Shown piece by piece: positions 1-8,423 of a DNA stretch of 64,000 bases. This stretch comes from Pseudemcibacter aquimaris (GTDB lineage: Bacteria > Pseudomonadota > Alphaproteobacteria > Sphingomonadales > Emcibacteraceae). Under the pieces are notes generated by a model. It saw only the letters and a program-made list of their open reading frames with translations. It was not told where the DNA came from and did not search any database. Both the position numbers and the translations under genes were made by a program. Position 1 is the first letter of the stretch. The number at the start of each line of letters is the position of its first letter. Location of the stretch: assembly GCF_028869115.1 (NCBI RefSeq), contig NZ_CP079800.1:2641501-2705500 (forward strand). Direction: 5' to 3'.

Positions 1-186
1 AATGCCGTTCATTCCCGGCATATTAATATCTGTAATAATAAGATCGATTTCGTTGGATTTTAATTTGGTTAACCCATCGTTCCCATCAACGGCCAACGTG
101 ACATCATACCCTGCACCTTGCAGTGTAAAATTGATCATATCTCTCATGGTTTTTGAATCATCAACAGCCAGAATTTTTTTAGCCAT
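1..186 (-). CDS. CheY-like single-domain response regulator (partial)
   Basis: The gene enters from the left edge; only the first 62 codons are present. The product begins MAKKILAVDDSKTMRDM and shows the receiver acidic pair (VDDS) and the phosphoacceptor region LIITDINMPGMNG, with the aspartate near residue 53. A stand-alone receiver of this type relays phosphate from a histidine kinase, classically CheA to the flagellar motor. The STAS gene lies just upstream on the same strand (stop at 188), so the two are probably co-transcribed. Whether an output domain follows beyond the edge cannot be seen. Confidence 0.9.
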   Translation of the reverse strand, partial: MAKKILAVDDSKTMRDMINFTLQGAGYDVTLAVDGNDGLTKLKSNEIDLIITDINMPGMNGI

Positions 187-187
187 T

Positions 188-466
188 TTAAGAACTCCAA
201 TCTTTATATTCTTTTTCCAATCCCAAATCGGTTACCGCACTAATGAATGCATCCGATGCATTCGTGACAATTAATTTGGAATTATTTTTTTTAAGTTCAT
301 TATCGGTAGCCACAATCAACTGGATGCATGGGGTCAGAATTCTTTCAACTTCTGAGCCATCTATCGTAATTTCACTCTTGTCATTCAATTGGGATTCCAG
401 CTGCACTTTGAAATCATTTGCTGCGACAAGATCCATAACTGGAGAAAGTTTAATTGTGTCAGTCAT
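188..466 (-). CDS. STAS-domain protein (anti-anti-sigma / chemotaxis type)
   Basis: A 92-residue protein starting MTDTIKLSPVMDLVAAND. The start is placed at 466, not further upstream, because a GGGAGG ribosome site lies about 12 bases before this ATG. It has the STAS pattern of an initial strand, a long helix (VAANDFKVQLESQL) and a conserved ITIDGSEVERILTP segment. STAS domains act as small switch proteins or scaffolds; in alphaproteobacteria this form is common beside cheY in chemotaxis clusters, which fits the adjacent CheY gene. The canonical phosphorylatable serine sits in the DGSEVERI segment. The partner protein is unknown. Confidence 0.8.
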   Translation of the reverse strand: MTDTIKLSPVMDLVAANDFKVQLESQLNDKSEITIDGSEVERILTPCIQLIVATDNELKKNNSKLIVTNASDAFISAVTDLGLEKEYKDWSS

Positions 467-533
467 AAAGGTAAATTTCCTCCCTGAATTCACTTTTACC
501 GATTAAATTTCGCAATAGTATTTGCCAATTTAG

Positions 534-548
534 TTAACAAGCAATTAA
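534..548. promoter_or_regulatory. CtrA-type box, TTAA-N7-TTAA
   Basis: The bases read TTAACAAGCAATTAA, a perfect TTAA-N7-TTAA. CtrA is the alphaproteobacterial cell-cycle and motility regulator and binds this spacing. The site lies 68 bp upstream of the STAS-cheY unit, where motility control would be expected. In AT-rich DNA chance matches occur, but a second perfect copy lies 180 bp away. Confidence 0.55.
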
Positions 549-671
549 AATATTAAATATATTAAGTAAAATTTCTGTTACAATTTTATATATGCTTGGC
601 GACAACGCGCCTTACCCCCAAAAATATTGCTCACTGAATATAAACTTTTGAATCAAAATGAATTTTTATAT

Positions 672-702
672 TGATTCGCGCGAATCATCATCATATGATT
701 CG
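672..702. promoter_or_regulatory. Palindromic GANTC cluster (possible CcrM-sensitive operator)
   Basis: Positions 672-687 form a perfect 16-bp palindrome, TGATTCGCGCGAATCA, and 681-702 form a second inverted repeat, CGAATCAT-6 bp-ATGATTCG. Together they hold three GANTC sites (673, 682 and 697), the target of the cell-cycle methylase CcrM. The layout suggests a methylation-sensitive protein-binding site just upstream of the CtrA box and the gene at 777. This function is inference. Confidence 0.45.
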
Positions 703-713
703 TAATGTTATGC

Positions 714-729
714 TTAACAAAAGATTAAC
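714..729 (+). promoter_or_regulatory. CtrA-type box, TTAA-N7-TTAAC
   Basis: The bases read TTAACAAAAGATTAAC, a full-consensus CtrA site 48 bp before the start at 777. CtrA sites at about -35 activate promoters, so this one probably controls the DUF2786-like gene. Confidence 0.6.
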
Positions 730-776
730 GCGGTACAATTTTACAAACTGTTTTAATGTCTTTCCCGGAGGAAATA

Positions 777-1259
777 ATGCCTGAAACAGACCTTTTTAGT
801 AACGAACAAGAACTACAAAAATTATGTCGTATACTAGAGCTTTCAAATTCAACAAATGACGCCGAATGTTTAGTGGCAACTCGTAAAGCTCAACAAATTC
901 TTTCTAAGTATGGTTTAACATATCACGCGTTTATTAGCAAATTACAATATAAATCAACCCATTCTACTAAACGAAAAATCAAAGAACTACAGTCAAAAAT
1001 AAAAGAACAAAATGCAAAAATCGCAAGACTGGAAAAACGACAATCATCGGATCTAAATACTGCAAATTCGACCCCAAGGTTCCTTGGTCCCATTCAAGGA
1101 TTAAAAAAGTATTTGATGGGTAATTTTTCACTTAAAACCCATGAACGCGCCTTACTAGAAGGGATTAAGGAAATTGAACCAAAATCAAAAGAAGCCTATA
1201 TGATTTTAATATGCGCCAGAAGACATGGCGTCGAATATAAATTGGCGAACAATTTATAA
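777..1259 (+). CDS. DUF2786-like protein of unknown function
   Basis: A 160-residue protein. The start at 777 (MPETDLFSN) is preferred to the ATG at 756 because a GGAGG motif lies 7 bases before it. Residues about 14-50 match the DUF2786 pattern of a leucine-rich helix, an AECLVATRKAQQIL helix and SKYGLT. A basic, probably coiled-coil stretch follows (KIKELQSKIKEQNAKIARLE). The C-terminal half matches nothing I recognise. DUF2786 proteins are often linked to phage or DNA-associated functions, but no activity is established. The CtrA box and GANTC cluster upstream suggest cell-cycle or motility control. Confidence 0.65.
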   Translation: MPETDLFSNEQELQKLCRILELSNSTNDAECLVATRKAQQILSKYGLTYHAFISKLQYKSTHSTKRKIKELQSKIKEQNAKIARLEKRQSSDLNTANSTPRFLGPIQGLKKYLMGNFSLKTHERALLEGIKEIEPKSKEAYMILICARRHGVEYKLANNL

Positions 1260-1266
1260 ATATCAT

Positions 1267-2547
1267 TCATTCTTCTTCGTATTTAACGACGACTTTATTT
1301 CTCCCGTTTTCCTTTGCTTCATATAAACATTTATCAGCATATGATAATAATTCATCTGCATCTTCACTATGCCCTACATAAACGCCAATACTGATGGTGG
1401 GGTTAATGATTTCATTATCAATTTCCATGGTAACATCGTTAACAGCTTGTCTAATATGGTCAAATTTTTCTTCTACTTTTTCAACATCCATATCTGTTGC
1501 AAGAATTGCAAATTCCTCACCACCCGTCCTAGCAAGCACATCACTTTTTCGGATATTTTCTGATAGTACATTACCTATCAAAATAAGAACCTGATCCCCC
1601 ACATCATGGCCGAATGTATCATTAATTTTTTTGAAGTGATCCACATCAAGCATCGCTGCAACAGGAGGCACTTTCCGTCTATCTAACCCGGAAAGGAGCG
1701 GTTCTGTTACCTCGAAAAATGACCTGCGGTTTCTTAATCCTGTCAGAAAATCATAACTCGCCAGATTTTCAAGCTGTTCAATATGTTCAAGATAATCAAG
1801 ATTTTGTGAAACCCGGCAATAGAACTCTTCTGCATCAAAAGGTTTTGAAATAAAGTCATTGGCACCAATTTTAATGAATTGCGCCGACAACCCTTGTTGT
1901 TCTGAGCTGGAAACCGCAATAATCGCAAGCTTGCTTTTTGGATGTTCTTCACGGATGTTTTTCGTTAATTCAAACCCATCCATTTTCGGCATATTGTAAT
2001 CCGTTAAAATCATTTTGATGTCAGGGTTTTCTTTCAATTTCTGAAGTGCATCTTCACCATCACATGCCTCGATTACGTTTAACTGATATCTTCTGCACAT
2101 TTCAGAAAGTAAAATTCTGCCTATTTTGGTGTCATCGACAATTAATACTTTTATATCCTGATTTATAAGCACTCTTCTCACAACAGAATATATATATTCA
2201 AAACTTGCCTTTCCCCCTTTGATCACATAATCAACCACACCAAGGTCAAACATACTTTTCGATAATTGAAGATCAAAAGTTCCTGTGAATACAACGATAG
2301 GAACATTAAAGTTTGTAATTGCCTGAACTATCTCGATACCGTGGGCATCAGGTAGGCTTAAATCAAGAAGTGTTAAATGAAATTTATTATCTGGATTTGA
2401 TAAAGCTTCTTTGGCTTCTACCAGATCACTTGCCCAATGGATATTCACCCATTCCATTCTGCTTAACGTTTGCATGATAACCGCAGCGAAATATTTAGAA
2501 TCTTCTACAAGTAAAATATTCTTAACGCCTTGGCCTTTTAGTGACAT
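1267..2547 (-). CDS. Diguanylate cyclase response regulator, REC-REC-GGDEF (PleD-like)
   Basis: A 426-residue protein with the PleD architecture: receiver 1 at about residues 9-125 (phosphoacceptor D62 in LLDLSLPD), receiver 2 at about 132-250 (D183 in ILTDYNMPKMDG) and a GGDEF domain at about 260-420. The active site reads GGEEF, a catalytically competent variant. An RKSD motif five residues upstream matches the RxxD inhibitory c-di-GMP site, so the enzyme should be feedback-inhibited. It would make c-di-GMP from two GTP when phosphorylated, favouring surface attachment over swimming. A GGAG site precedes the ATG. It ends 7 bp from the convergent DUF2786-like gene. Confidence 0.93.
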   Translation of the reverse strand: MSLKGQGVKNILLVEDSKYFAAVIMQTLSRMEWVNIHWASDLVEAKEALSNPDNKFHLTLLDLSLPDAHGIEIVQAITNFNVPIVVFTGTFDLQLSKSMFDLGVVDYVIKGGKASFEYIYSVVRRVLINQDIKVLIVDDTKIGRILLSEMCRRYQLNVIEACDGEDALQKLKENPDIKMILTDYNMPKMDGFELTKNIREEHPKSKLAIIAVSSSEQQGLSAQFIKIGANDFISKPFDAEEFYCRVSQNLDYLEHIEQLENLASYDFLTGLRNRRSFFEVTEPLLSGLDRRKVPPVAAMLDVDHFKKINDTFGHDVGDQVLILIGNVLSENIRKSDVLARTGGEEFAILATDMDVEKVEEKFDHIRQAVNDVTMEIDNEIINPTISIGVYVGHSEDADELLSYADKCLYEAKENGRNKVVVKYEEE

Positions 2548-2688
2548 TTAATATTCTCCAACGCAAAAATTAGAGGATAGTCAAAAATTCAACAGCAGAT
2601 AACAGCTAATGATATAGATACCCCATCATCTTAATAAATAAGATCATCCACACATTATTTACTTAATATATTAAATAACACTTAACCG

Positions 2689-4014
2689 TTAAGAAGATTT
2701 TTTCTTCATTAATTGATTGGCCAGATATATCAACACGGAAACACCCACGAGTGCAATCAGCCCTAACGCTTCATTTGTTTCTAACTGGAAAAGCATCCAA
2801 GCAATAAGCGAACAACTTAACATCGGAATAATTGCACCGCCCGGCAATTTAAACTGTTCTCTGGACGGCATTCCATCTCGCATCCTGACCTTAATCACCG
2901 ACAGACTGACACCCGCGTAAATCAACATAATGGAACCGGACGCAAGAATGGCAAGTGTTTCAAATGTTCCGCTAAAGGCTATCAATAAAAGAAGCGCCGA
3001 AAACACAATCACGGACATATATGGTGTATTAAATTTTGGATGCACTTTCGCAAGGAATTTAGGTAAATTGCCATCACGTGCTGATGCAAATACAACACGC
3101 GGCGTAACCAGAATATCACCACTAAGTGTCGCGAAAATTGATATAGCCGTCCCCACCAGCAACATTTTACCACCCCATGATCCGAATATAATTTCGGCTG
3201 TCGCGGAAAGTGGCGCTTCCGTATTATTACCGAGGTCAGCACCAAGAACACCTTGTGCCACCGTTTGCAGCGCAAGATAAAGCATCAAAATACTACCGAT
3301 CCCAAGCATGATACCGCGGGGCACTGTTTTTTCAGGTTTTTCAATTTCACCGCTGGCATTAAGTGCGCATTCCGCACCAGAAAAAGCAAAGAAAAGAATT
3401 AATGTCGATGCGCCAATTTGCTCTACCGATGGCCATTCAGTGATGGTCAAATTATCAAAATTAATGGCAAAAAATCCGAATATTACAAGCAAACCAAGCG
3501 GAATAACCTTGGCGATAGTATTGGCGATATAAAGCTTTTTGCCGCTCTCAACACCACGAACATTGGTAAAAACAAGAAACGCGATCAATCCCGTCATAAA
3601 TAAAATACGGAATATCTGATTATCCACTTCCGGCACGATAAGAATTATCGTTTCCGTTAAAATCACCAAAAGCGCCGCATCCGAAAGAATAGCCCACCCA
3701 AACCATAGCAGCATAGATGCGATGAACCCAGCAAAAGGGCCAAATGCATCTTCGATATAAGCGTATGAACCGCCACTACGTCTAACGCGGCTGCCGATTT
3801 CGGCGTAGCATAGAAAAATCATACTAACGGCAAGCCCGCAAATGAGATAAGCAAAAATTGCTGATGCCCCCAGATGGGAAGCCACAACCCCCGGCAAAAC
3901 GAAAATACCGGCCCCAACAACCATATTAAATACATTGGTGCCTAGTGCTAATGGACCAATTGATCTGACAAGCCCTTCACGTGATAATTTCTTTTCACCG
4001 TTTTCTAATCCCAT
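2689..4014 (-). CDS. APC-superfamily amino acid permease
   Basis: A 441-residue membrane protein with about 12 hydrophobic segments. The first segment carries the APC signature GTNVFNMVVGAGIFVLPG, whose unwound GAGIF bends around the substrate amino group, and RVRRSGGSYAYIEDAFGP follows. Proteins of this type import amino acids or amines by proton symport or exchange. The start overlaps the end of the upstream aminotransferase by 10 bp and has an AAGGGCGA site, so the pair is translationally coupled. It is the last gene of the four-gene unit, and its substrate is probably the amino acid handled by those enzymes. The substrate cannot be read from the sequence. Confidence 0.88.
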   Translation of the reverse strand: MGLENGEKKLSREGLVRSIGPLALGTNVFNMVVGAGIFVLPGVVASHLGASAIFAYLICGLAVSMIFLCYAEIGSRVRRSGGSYAYIEDAFGPFAGFIASMLLWFGWAILSDAALLVILTETIILIVPEVDNQIFRILFMTGLIAFLVFTNVRGVESGKKLYIANTIAKVIPLGLLVIFGFFAINFDNLTITEWPSVEQIGASTLILFFAFSGAECALNASGEIEKPEKTVPRGIMLGIGSILMLYLALQTVAQGVLGADLGNNTEAPLSATAEIIFGSWGGKMLLVGTAISIFATLSGDILVTPRVVFASARDGNLPKFLAKVHPKFNTPYMSVIVFSALLLLIAFSGTFETLAILASGSIMLIYAGVSLSVIKVRMRDGMPSREQFKLPGGAIIPMLSCSLIAWMLFQLETNEALGLIALVGVSVLIYLANQLMKKKSS

Positions 4015-5156
4015 TCGCCCTTGTGCCTCTCTATAAATTCTTTTAATTTTTCTAACGCTTCTGCCATATTGCTTTCACCGTATCCAAGGCGGAAAAAATC
4101 AACATCTTCCGTCACGGTATCACTGAAAACATAGGCAGGCTTTATTGATATCCCCTCTTTTGCAAGCGCAAGTCCCAATTCATCCGTATCCATTGGGCCT
4201 TTAAACTTCACGAAACTAACCGCACCCGCGACTGGTCTTACCCATTCGAAATATTCACTATACTCATCAAAAAACTCATCCAGCAAGGACATATTATAAT
4301 TAATAATTTCAATGTTACGTTTCAATATTTCATCACTGGACCTTAGTGTCATTATCGCAAGCAGTTCACTGGCCCGGCTTGGGCATGCAGTTCCGAAATA
4401 CTGAATATCGGTCATTTTATCTCTTAAATCCAAATCCTGCAGCGCGGCCCATCCAATTGTGACACCGCATCCGCCCCATGGTTTTGAAAGGGTTACGATG
4501 CTAATCCCTTTTGAATATATATCTGCCATCGCAGGAATTTGTACATCCGGTGTATGCTCCAATAAACGGTATACTTCGTCAGAAAGAATATGAATGTCAT
4601 TTCTTTGCGCCATCTCAACCAACCTTGCCTGTTCTTCGGCACTCATTAAAGTACCAGCAGGATTGGTTGGCTGATTAACAACGATATATTTCGTATTTTC
4701 CTGAATTGCGGCTTCGACCTCATCCAAATCAATACGCCAATCATTTTCATATTTCAGCTGAATTTTTGTAACCTGACTGCGTGCAAAAAATGGCGCTTCC
4801 TGAACAGATTGATACCCTGGCGTAAAAACAATGGAATGCGAATTTTCATCAAGCAAAGCAAATGCGAGCGTCGAAATGATGACCTGGGCACCGGAAAAGA
4901 CAAGAATGTTATCTGGCCCGATTTCAGGGCCGTATAATTTTGCAATCTCTTCACGTAAATCAAGACTGCCGCCATTTGGTGTATATTCCAGTGTATGATC
5001 AAGATATTCATCAACAAGGTTTTGATCACCACGCGCAGCCGCCATATCAAGCAATTCTTTGCTCGTCAGTGGTTCAGTATAAGAATTTGAAAAATTATAC
5101 GGCAAACCGCCAGTTACTTTTTTATGTCTTTTAGACCATGGTAATTTGAAAGTCAT
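4005..5156 (-). CDS. Fold-type I PLP enzyme, class I/II aminotransferase family (copy 1)
   Basis: A 383-residue protein starting MTFKLPWSKRHKK; this ATG is preferred to a TTG at 5177 that would overlap the preceding gene. The family landmarks are present: the NQPTNPAGTLMS turn (Asn and Pro contacting PLP), SDEVYRLLE, the PLP-lysine segment TLSKPWGGCG and a C-terminal FFRLGYG arginine for the substrate carboxylate. The family includes aminotransferases and eliminase/cyclase-type enzymes such as capreomycidine synthase, so transamination is not certain. A paralogue lies at 6141-7298 with the kinase gene between them. Two paralogues in one operon suggest two steps or a heterodimer. Confidence 0.85.
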   Translation of the reverse strand: MTFKLPWSKRHKKVTGGLPYNFSNSYTEPLTSKELLDMAAARGDQNLVDEYLDHTLEYTPNGGSLDLREEIAKLYGPEIGPDNILVFSGAQVIISTLAFALLDENSHSIVFTPGYQSVQEAPFFARSQVTKIQLKYENDWRIDLDEVEAAIQENTKYIVVNQPTNPAGTLMSAEEQARLVEMAQRNDIHILSDEVYRLLEHTPDVQIPAMADIYSKGISIVTLSKPWGGCGVTIGWAALQDLDLRDKMTDIQYFGTACPSRASELLAIMTLRSSDEILKRNIEIINYNMSLLDEFFDEYSEYFEWVRPVAGAVSFVKFKGPMDTDELGLALAKEGISIKPAYVFSDTVTEDVDFFRLGYGESNMAEALEKLKEFIERHKGEWD

Positions 5157-5166
5157 TTTCCGCTTT

Positions 5167-6138
5167 CTAAATATCAATAAATTTTAATTCTTCCATTCGC
5201 TTTAAAAGCTCGATACCCGGTTTTTGCGTCACCAACAGATATTCATTATCCGGTTGCAAACTCGCGTTATAAGCTGACATAGTGACCGACACGATGACAC
5301 GCATCGCCATCAGGTAAAATAAAATCTCACGCTCTTCATCAAGGATTTTAAATTCCTTGTCATATCCATCAACCAATGCCTTGGATGCCATTTCAATGTC
5401 ATCCTCACCCATCAAGCAGTAAGCAAGCGTAATCGCCAGTTCATTGATTTGTGATGCATGTTGAAGTTCGCCAAAATCAATCAGACCATAAATCTGGTCT
5501 GGTTTTTCTTTTAATACAAGAAAGTTTTGTTCATTGGCATCGCTATGGATAATCGCCTTACGTAATTTGGGTAATTTAGGAAGCACTTTTTCTTCATACG
5601 CGTCAAAAATTCGATTCATCCGGTCACGTGTTTCATCATCGGCCACATATTTTACATATGGCTTACAATCAATCACACGGTCCAGCTTCCAAAGCGGGTC
5701 CGACCCTTCATGATGTTCCGGATTAAATGAACAAAGCGCTTGTGAAAGCTGCCCCAAAAAACGCCCTAGATCAGCATAGAGCGTTTCACTCTTTGGCATA
5801 TTGGTGTAAATTTCCCCCTCAAGAAAGGTTTGAAGACGAACGTAAAAGCCGTCAACTTCGATCAATTCTTCCTCGCTCAGTGTTGCAACCGTACTTGGAA
5901 AGGCAAGATGGGGAGCCTTAACTTTAAGATGCTCAAGCACATTAATTTGCGTTTGAATGAATGTTTTCGGCCATTTGGTATTGGAAATTTTTAATACAAA
6001 TTTGCCATTACCCGTTTTAATAAGCGCATTTTGGTCTTCATATGACACGAGAGCGGTTACCGACCCTTCAAGACCATAATGTTCTTTCGCAATGCTCGCA
6101 ATTTTTTCATCGCTGAAATTTGGAATAATTTCTTTCAT
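5167..6138 (-). CDS. Hydroxylysine-kinase-like phosphotransferase (APH fold)
   Basis: A 323-residue protein starting MKEIIPNFSDEKI. It has a protein-kinase-like (APH) fold: an ATP-lysine segment GNGKFVLKIS near residue 50, the catalytic loop IIHSDANEQNFLV (Asp as base, Asn for Mg) and the metal-binding LIDFGELQHA. The HSDANEQN and IDFGE wording and the ELAITLAYCLM helix resemble hydroxylysine kinase (HYKK/AGPHD1) more than aminoglycoside kinases. It therefore probably phosphorylates the hydroxyl group of an amino acid or amino alcohol. It starts 3 bp after the upstream aminotransferase gene ends and is followed after 10 bp by the next one, a tight operon. Antibiotic resistance is unlikely in this context. 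Confidence 0.82.
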   Translation of the reverse strand: MKEIIPNFSDEKIASIAKEHYGLEGSVTALVSYEDQNALIKTGNGKFVLKISNTKWPKTFIQTQINVLEHLKVKAPHLAFPSTVATLSEEELIEVDGFYVRLQTFLEGEIYTNMPKSETLYADLGRFLGQLSQALCSFNPEHHEGSDPLWKLDRVIDCKPYVKYVADDETRDRMNRIFDAYEEKVLPKLPKLRKAIIHSDANEQNFLVLKEKPDQIYGLIDFGELQHASQINELAITLAYCLMGEDDIEMASKALVDGYDKEFKILDEEREILFYLMAMRVIVSVTMSAYNASLQPDNEYLLVTQKPGIELLKRMEELKFIDI

Positions 6139-6140
6139 AA

Positions 6141-7298
6141 TTATGACTTCCAACTTTCTTTTCGCTCATCTACAAAAGTTTTAAATGCATCAAGGGCAGC
6201 CGGCATTGTTTTGCGGCTAAAGCCGATACGGAAATATTGTTTCTGGCTTTCATCGCAATCAAAAATATATGACGGGAACACCAAAATACCGACTTCAAGT
6301 AATTCTTCCGCCAGTTCATTTGATGTCATCGGTCCTTTAAATTTCACAAAACCCGTGCCGCTTGCTTCGGGACGCATCCATTCAAAAAGGTCACTATATT
6401 CATCAAAAAATTGATCAAGTAATACCAGATTTTCATTGATGATATTCATGTTTCGTTCAATGATTTTATCGCTGGCACGAATAACCATACGCGCCTGAAT
6501 TTCACCAGTTCTTGACACACAGACGGCAAATAAATGCTGTGCTTTTTGTAATTTTCTGATGACATCTATATCCTGACAAGCAACCCAACCAACACAGCAT
6601 CCACCAGCGCCCCACGGTTTCGCCATCGTCCCAAGCGCAAGGCCATTTTTGGTCATTTCCGCAACAGATGCCGATCTATCATCCGGATTAATTTCAAGCA
6701 GTCTATAAACCTCGTCTGAGAAAACATGAAAGCCGTGTTCTTCAGCCAATTTGACTAGTTCGCTTTTGATTTCCGGCTTCATAAGCGAGCCAGACGGGTT
6801 ATGCGGATCATTAAACACCAGATATTTTGTGTTTGATCTGATCGCGGCCTTAACCGCGTCCACATTCACTTGCCAGTTATCTTCTGGTGTAAGACCAATA
6901 CGTGTAACATCACCGCCCGCATATTTAATCCCTTCCTCAAGAGATTGGTAACTTGGTGTCACAACAATCGCATGATCGCCATCATGGATCATCGCAAGTG
7001 CTGTTAATGTCATACCGGTTTGTGCACCCGGGAAAATTACGATATTATCTTCCGTGATGCTATCATCATAAAGGGTCGCAATTTCCGCACGGATATCCTG
7101 ACTGCCACCGTTATCCGCATAACCAAGTGAATGATCATGCATCAAATCAACCAGTTCCTGATCACCATTTTCAATGGTCCAGTTGATGAGTTCCTGAAGA
7201 TCAAGCGGTTCTGATGACGAGGCATAAAAACGGTGGTCGATATCAAATGTTTTTTCAAGCAATTGATCTGATCTGATCGGGTTATCTAGTAAGTGCAT
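6141..7298 (-). CDS. Fold-type I PLP enzyme, class I/II aminotransferase family (copy 2)
   Basis: A 385-residue paralogue of the enzyme at 4005-5156 and first gene of the operon, with a GGGAG ribosome site. It shares the landmarks DNGGSQDIRAEIATLY, NDPHNPSGSLM, SDEVYRLLEINP, the PLP lysine in TMAKPWGAGGC and the carboxylate arginine in YFRIGFSR. The two copies differ around the active-site lysine (SKPWGGCGV against AKPWGAGGC), which suggests different substrates or reactions. The family contains aminotransferases and beta- or gamma-elimination enzymes. With the kinase and permease genes it forms an uptake and breakdown unit. Confidence 0.85.
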   Translation of the reverse strand: MHLLDNPIRSDQLLEKTFDIDHRFYASSSEPLDLQELINWTIENGDQELVDLMHDHSLGYADNGGSQDIRAEIATLYDDSITEDNIVIFPGAQTGMTLTALAMIHDGDHAIVVTPSYQSLEEGIKYAGGDVTRIGLTPEDNWQVNVDAVKAAIRSNTKYLVFNDPHNPSGSLMKPEIKSELVKLAEEHGFHVFSDEVYRLLEINPDDRSASVAEMTKNGLALGTMAKPWGAGGCCVGWVACQDIDVIRKLQKAQHLFAVCVSRTGEIQARMVIRASDKIIERNMNIINENLVLLDQFFDEYSDLFEWMRPEASGTGFVKFKGPMTSNELAEELLEVGILVFPSYIFDCDESQKQYFRIGFSRKTMPAALDAFKTFVDERKESWKS

Positions 7299-7499
7299 TT
7301 CAGCTCCCTAAAATCATAAATATTGAATGCATCTTGCAGAAAGAATTGACCAAAGTCCAGCAACAAGATCACATATATTCAGGAATAACGAAAAAATACA
7401 AATTATGCTTGAATAGCTTGTTAAAACTACTTCATTTTTGAATAGAATCCGCTATAAAGAGGGGAAGAGATGTTCATATAACAGGGAATTATTTAAATC

Positions 7500-8420
7500 A
7501 TGAAAATCGGATATATTGGCTTGGGCAAAATGGGCCTTGGCATGGTCAAATTATTGCTTGAAAAAGGTCACGAAGTGGTTGCCACTGACCCAAACGAAGA
7601 TGCCTGTAACGAAGCCAAAGTAGCTGGTGCAGAAATCGTAAGCAACTTGGAAGAATTTAAAGACAAACTGCCAGGCGAAAAATTTATCTGGATCATGGTG
7701 CCACATAATGTTGTCGATAATGTCATCGCGGACCTAAGCGGTATATTAAACGAAGGCGACACCATTATGGATGGTGGTAATTCCAATTTCAAAGAAACCA
7801 TGCGTCGCGGTGCAGAACTTAAAGAAAAAGGTCTTGTCTTTATGGATGTGGGCACAAGTGGTGGCCCTGCTGGTGCGCGTAATGGAGCCTGTATGATGAT
7901 CGGCGGTGCCCGTGATAAATTTGATAAATATGAACAGCTATTCAAAGACCTAAGCATTGAAGATGGTTATGCTTATATGGGTGAATGCGGTGCTGGTCAT
8001 TATGTAAAAATGATCCATAACGGTATTGAATACGGCATGATGCAAGCCATCGGCGAAGGATTTGAAGTGTTAAAAGAATCCCAATTTGGTTTGGATCTTA
8101 AAGAAGTATCACGCATCTATAACACAGGCAGCGTGATTGAATCCCGTCTTACAGGATGGCTTCAAAAGGCATACGACGAAGAAGGTGTGGAACTGGACGC
8201 CATTTCTGGCGAAGTTTCCCATAGTGGCGAAGGGCTTTGGACCGTTGAAGAAGCCAAAAATTGCGTCACGAAGTCAGGCGATGTTAAAAATATCCCTGTA
8301 CCTGTCATTGAAGGATCACTTCAATTCCGTATCGATTCACAAGGCAATCCAAGCTATACTGGACAGGTTGTATCCGCGCTTCGCAATCAATTTGGCGGGC
8401 ATAGCGTAAAGAAAGAATAG
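7500..8420 (+). CDS. gnd: 6-phosphogluconate dehydrogenase, decarboxylating (short form)
   Basis: A 306-residue enzyme converting 6-phosphogluconate to ribulose 5-phosphate, CO2 and NADPH or NADH. The N-terminus has the dinucleotide motif GYIGLGKMGLGM. The substrate loop MDGGNSNFKET and DVGTSGGPAGARNG follow, and the catalytic segment GHYVKMIHNGIEYGMMQ contains the conserved Lys and the HNGIEY signature. At about 300 residues it is the short YqeC/GndA-like type, often NAD-dependent, rather than the 470-residue enterobacterial form. The next gene starts 3 bp after its stop and is probably co-transcribed. Confidence 0.95.
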   Translation: MKIGYIGLGKMGLGMVKLLLEKGHEVVATDPNEDACNEAKVAGAEIVSNLEEFKDKLPGEKFIWIMVPHNVVDNVIADLSGILNEGDTIMDGGNSNFKETMRRGAELKEKGLVFMDVGTSGGPAGARNGACMMIGGARDKFDKYEQLFKDLSIEDGYAYMGECGAGHYVKMIHNGIEYGMMQAIGEGFEVLKESQFGLDLKEVSRIYNTGSVIESRLTGWLQKAYDEEGVELDAISGEVSHSGEGLWTVEEAKNCVTKSGDVKNIPVPVIEGSLQFRIDSQGNPSYTGQVVSALRNQFGGHSVKKE

Positions 8421-8423
8421 CAA

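Larger units (their letters stand above)
467..776. other. 310-bp intergenic region between divergent genes
   Basis: AT-rich region between the STAS gene (leftward) and the DUF2786-like gene (rightward). It holds two CtrA-type boxes and a palindromic GANTC cluster, listed separately. No gene is seen. Confidence 0.8.

Noticed and set aside
243-266. GAATGCAT inverted repeat
   Set aside because: It falls inside the STAS gene and is explained by the coding of NASDAF; no regulatory position.
2625-2646. Weak AT-rich hairpin after the permease gene
   Set aside because: Six-base AT stem without T-run; below what I would call a terminator.
5167-6138. Aminoglycoside resistance kinase
   Set aside because: The catalytic-loop wording and operon partners match hydroxylysine-kinase-like enzymes; no resistance or mobile context is seen.
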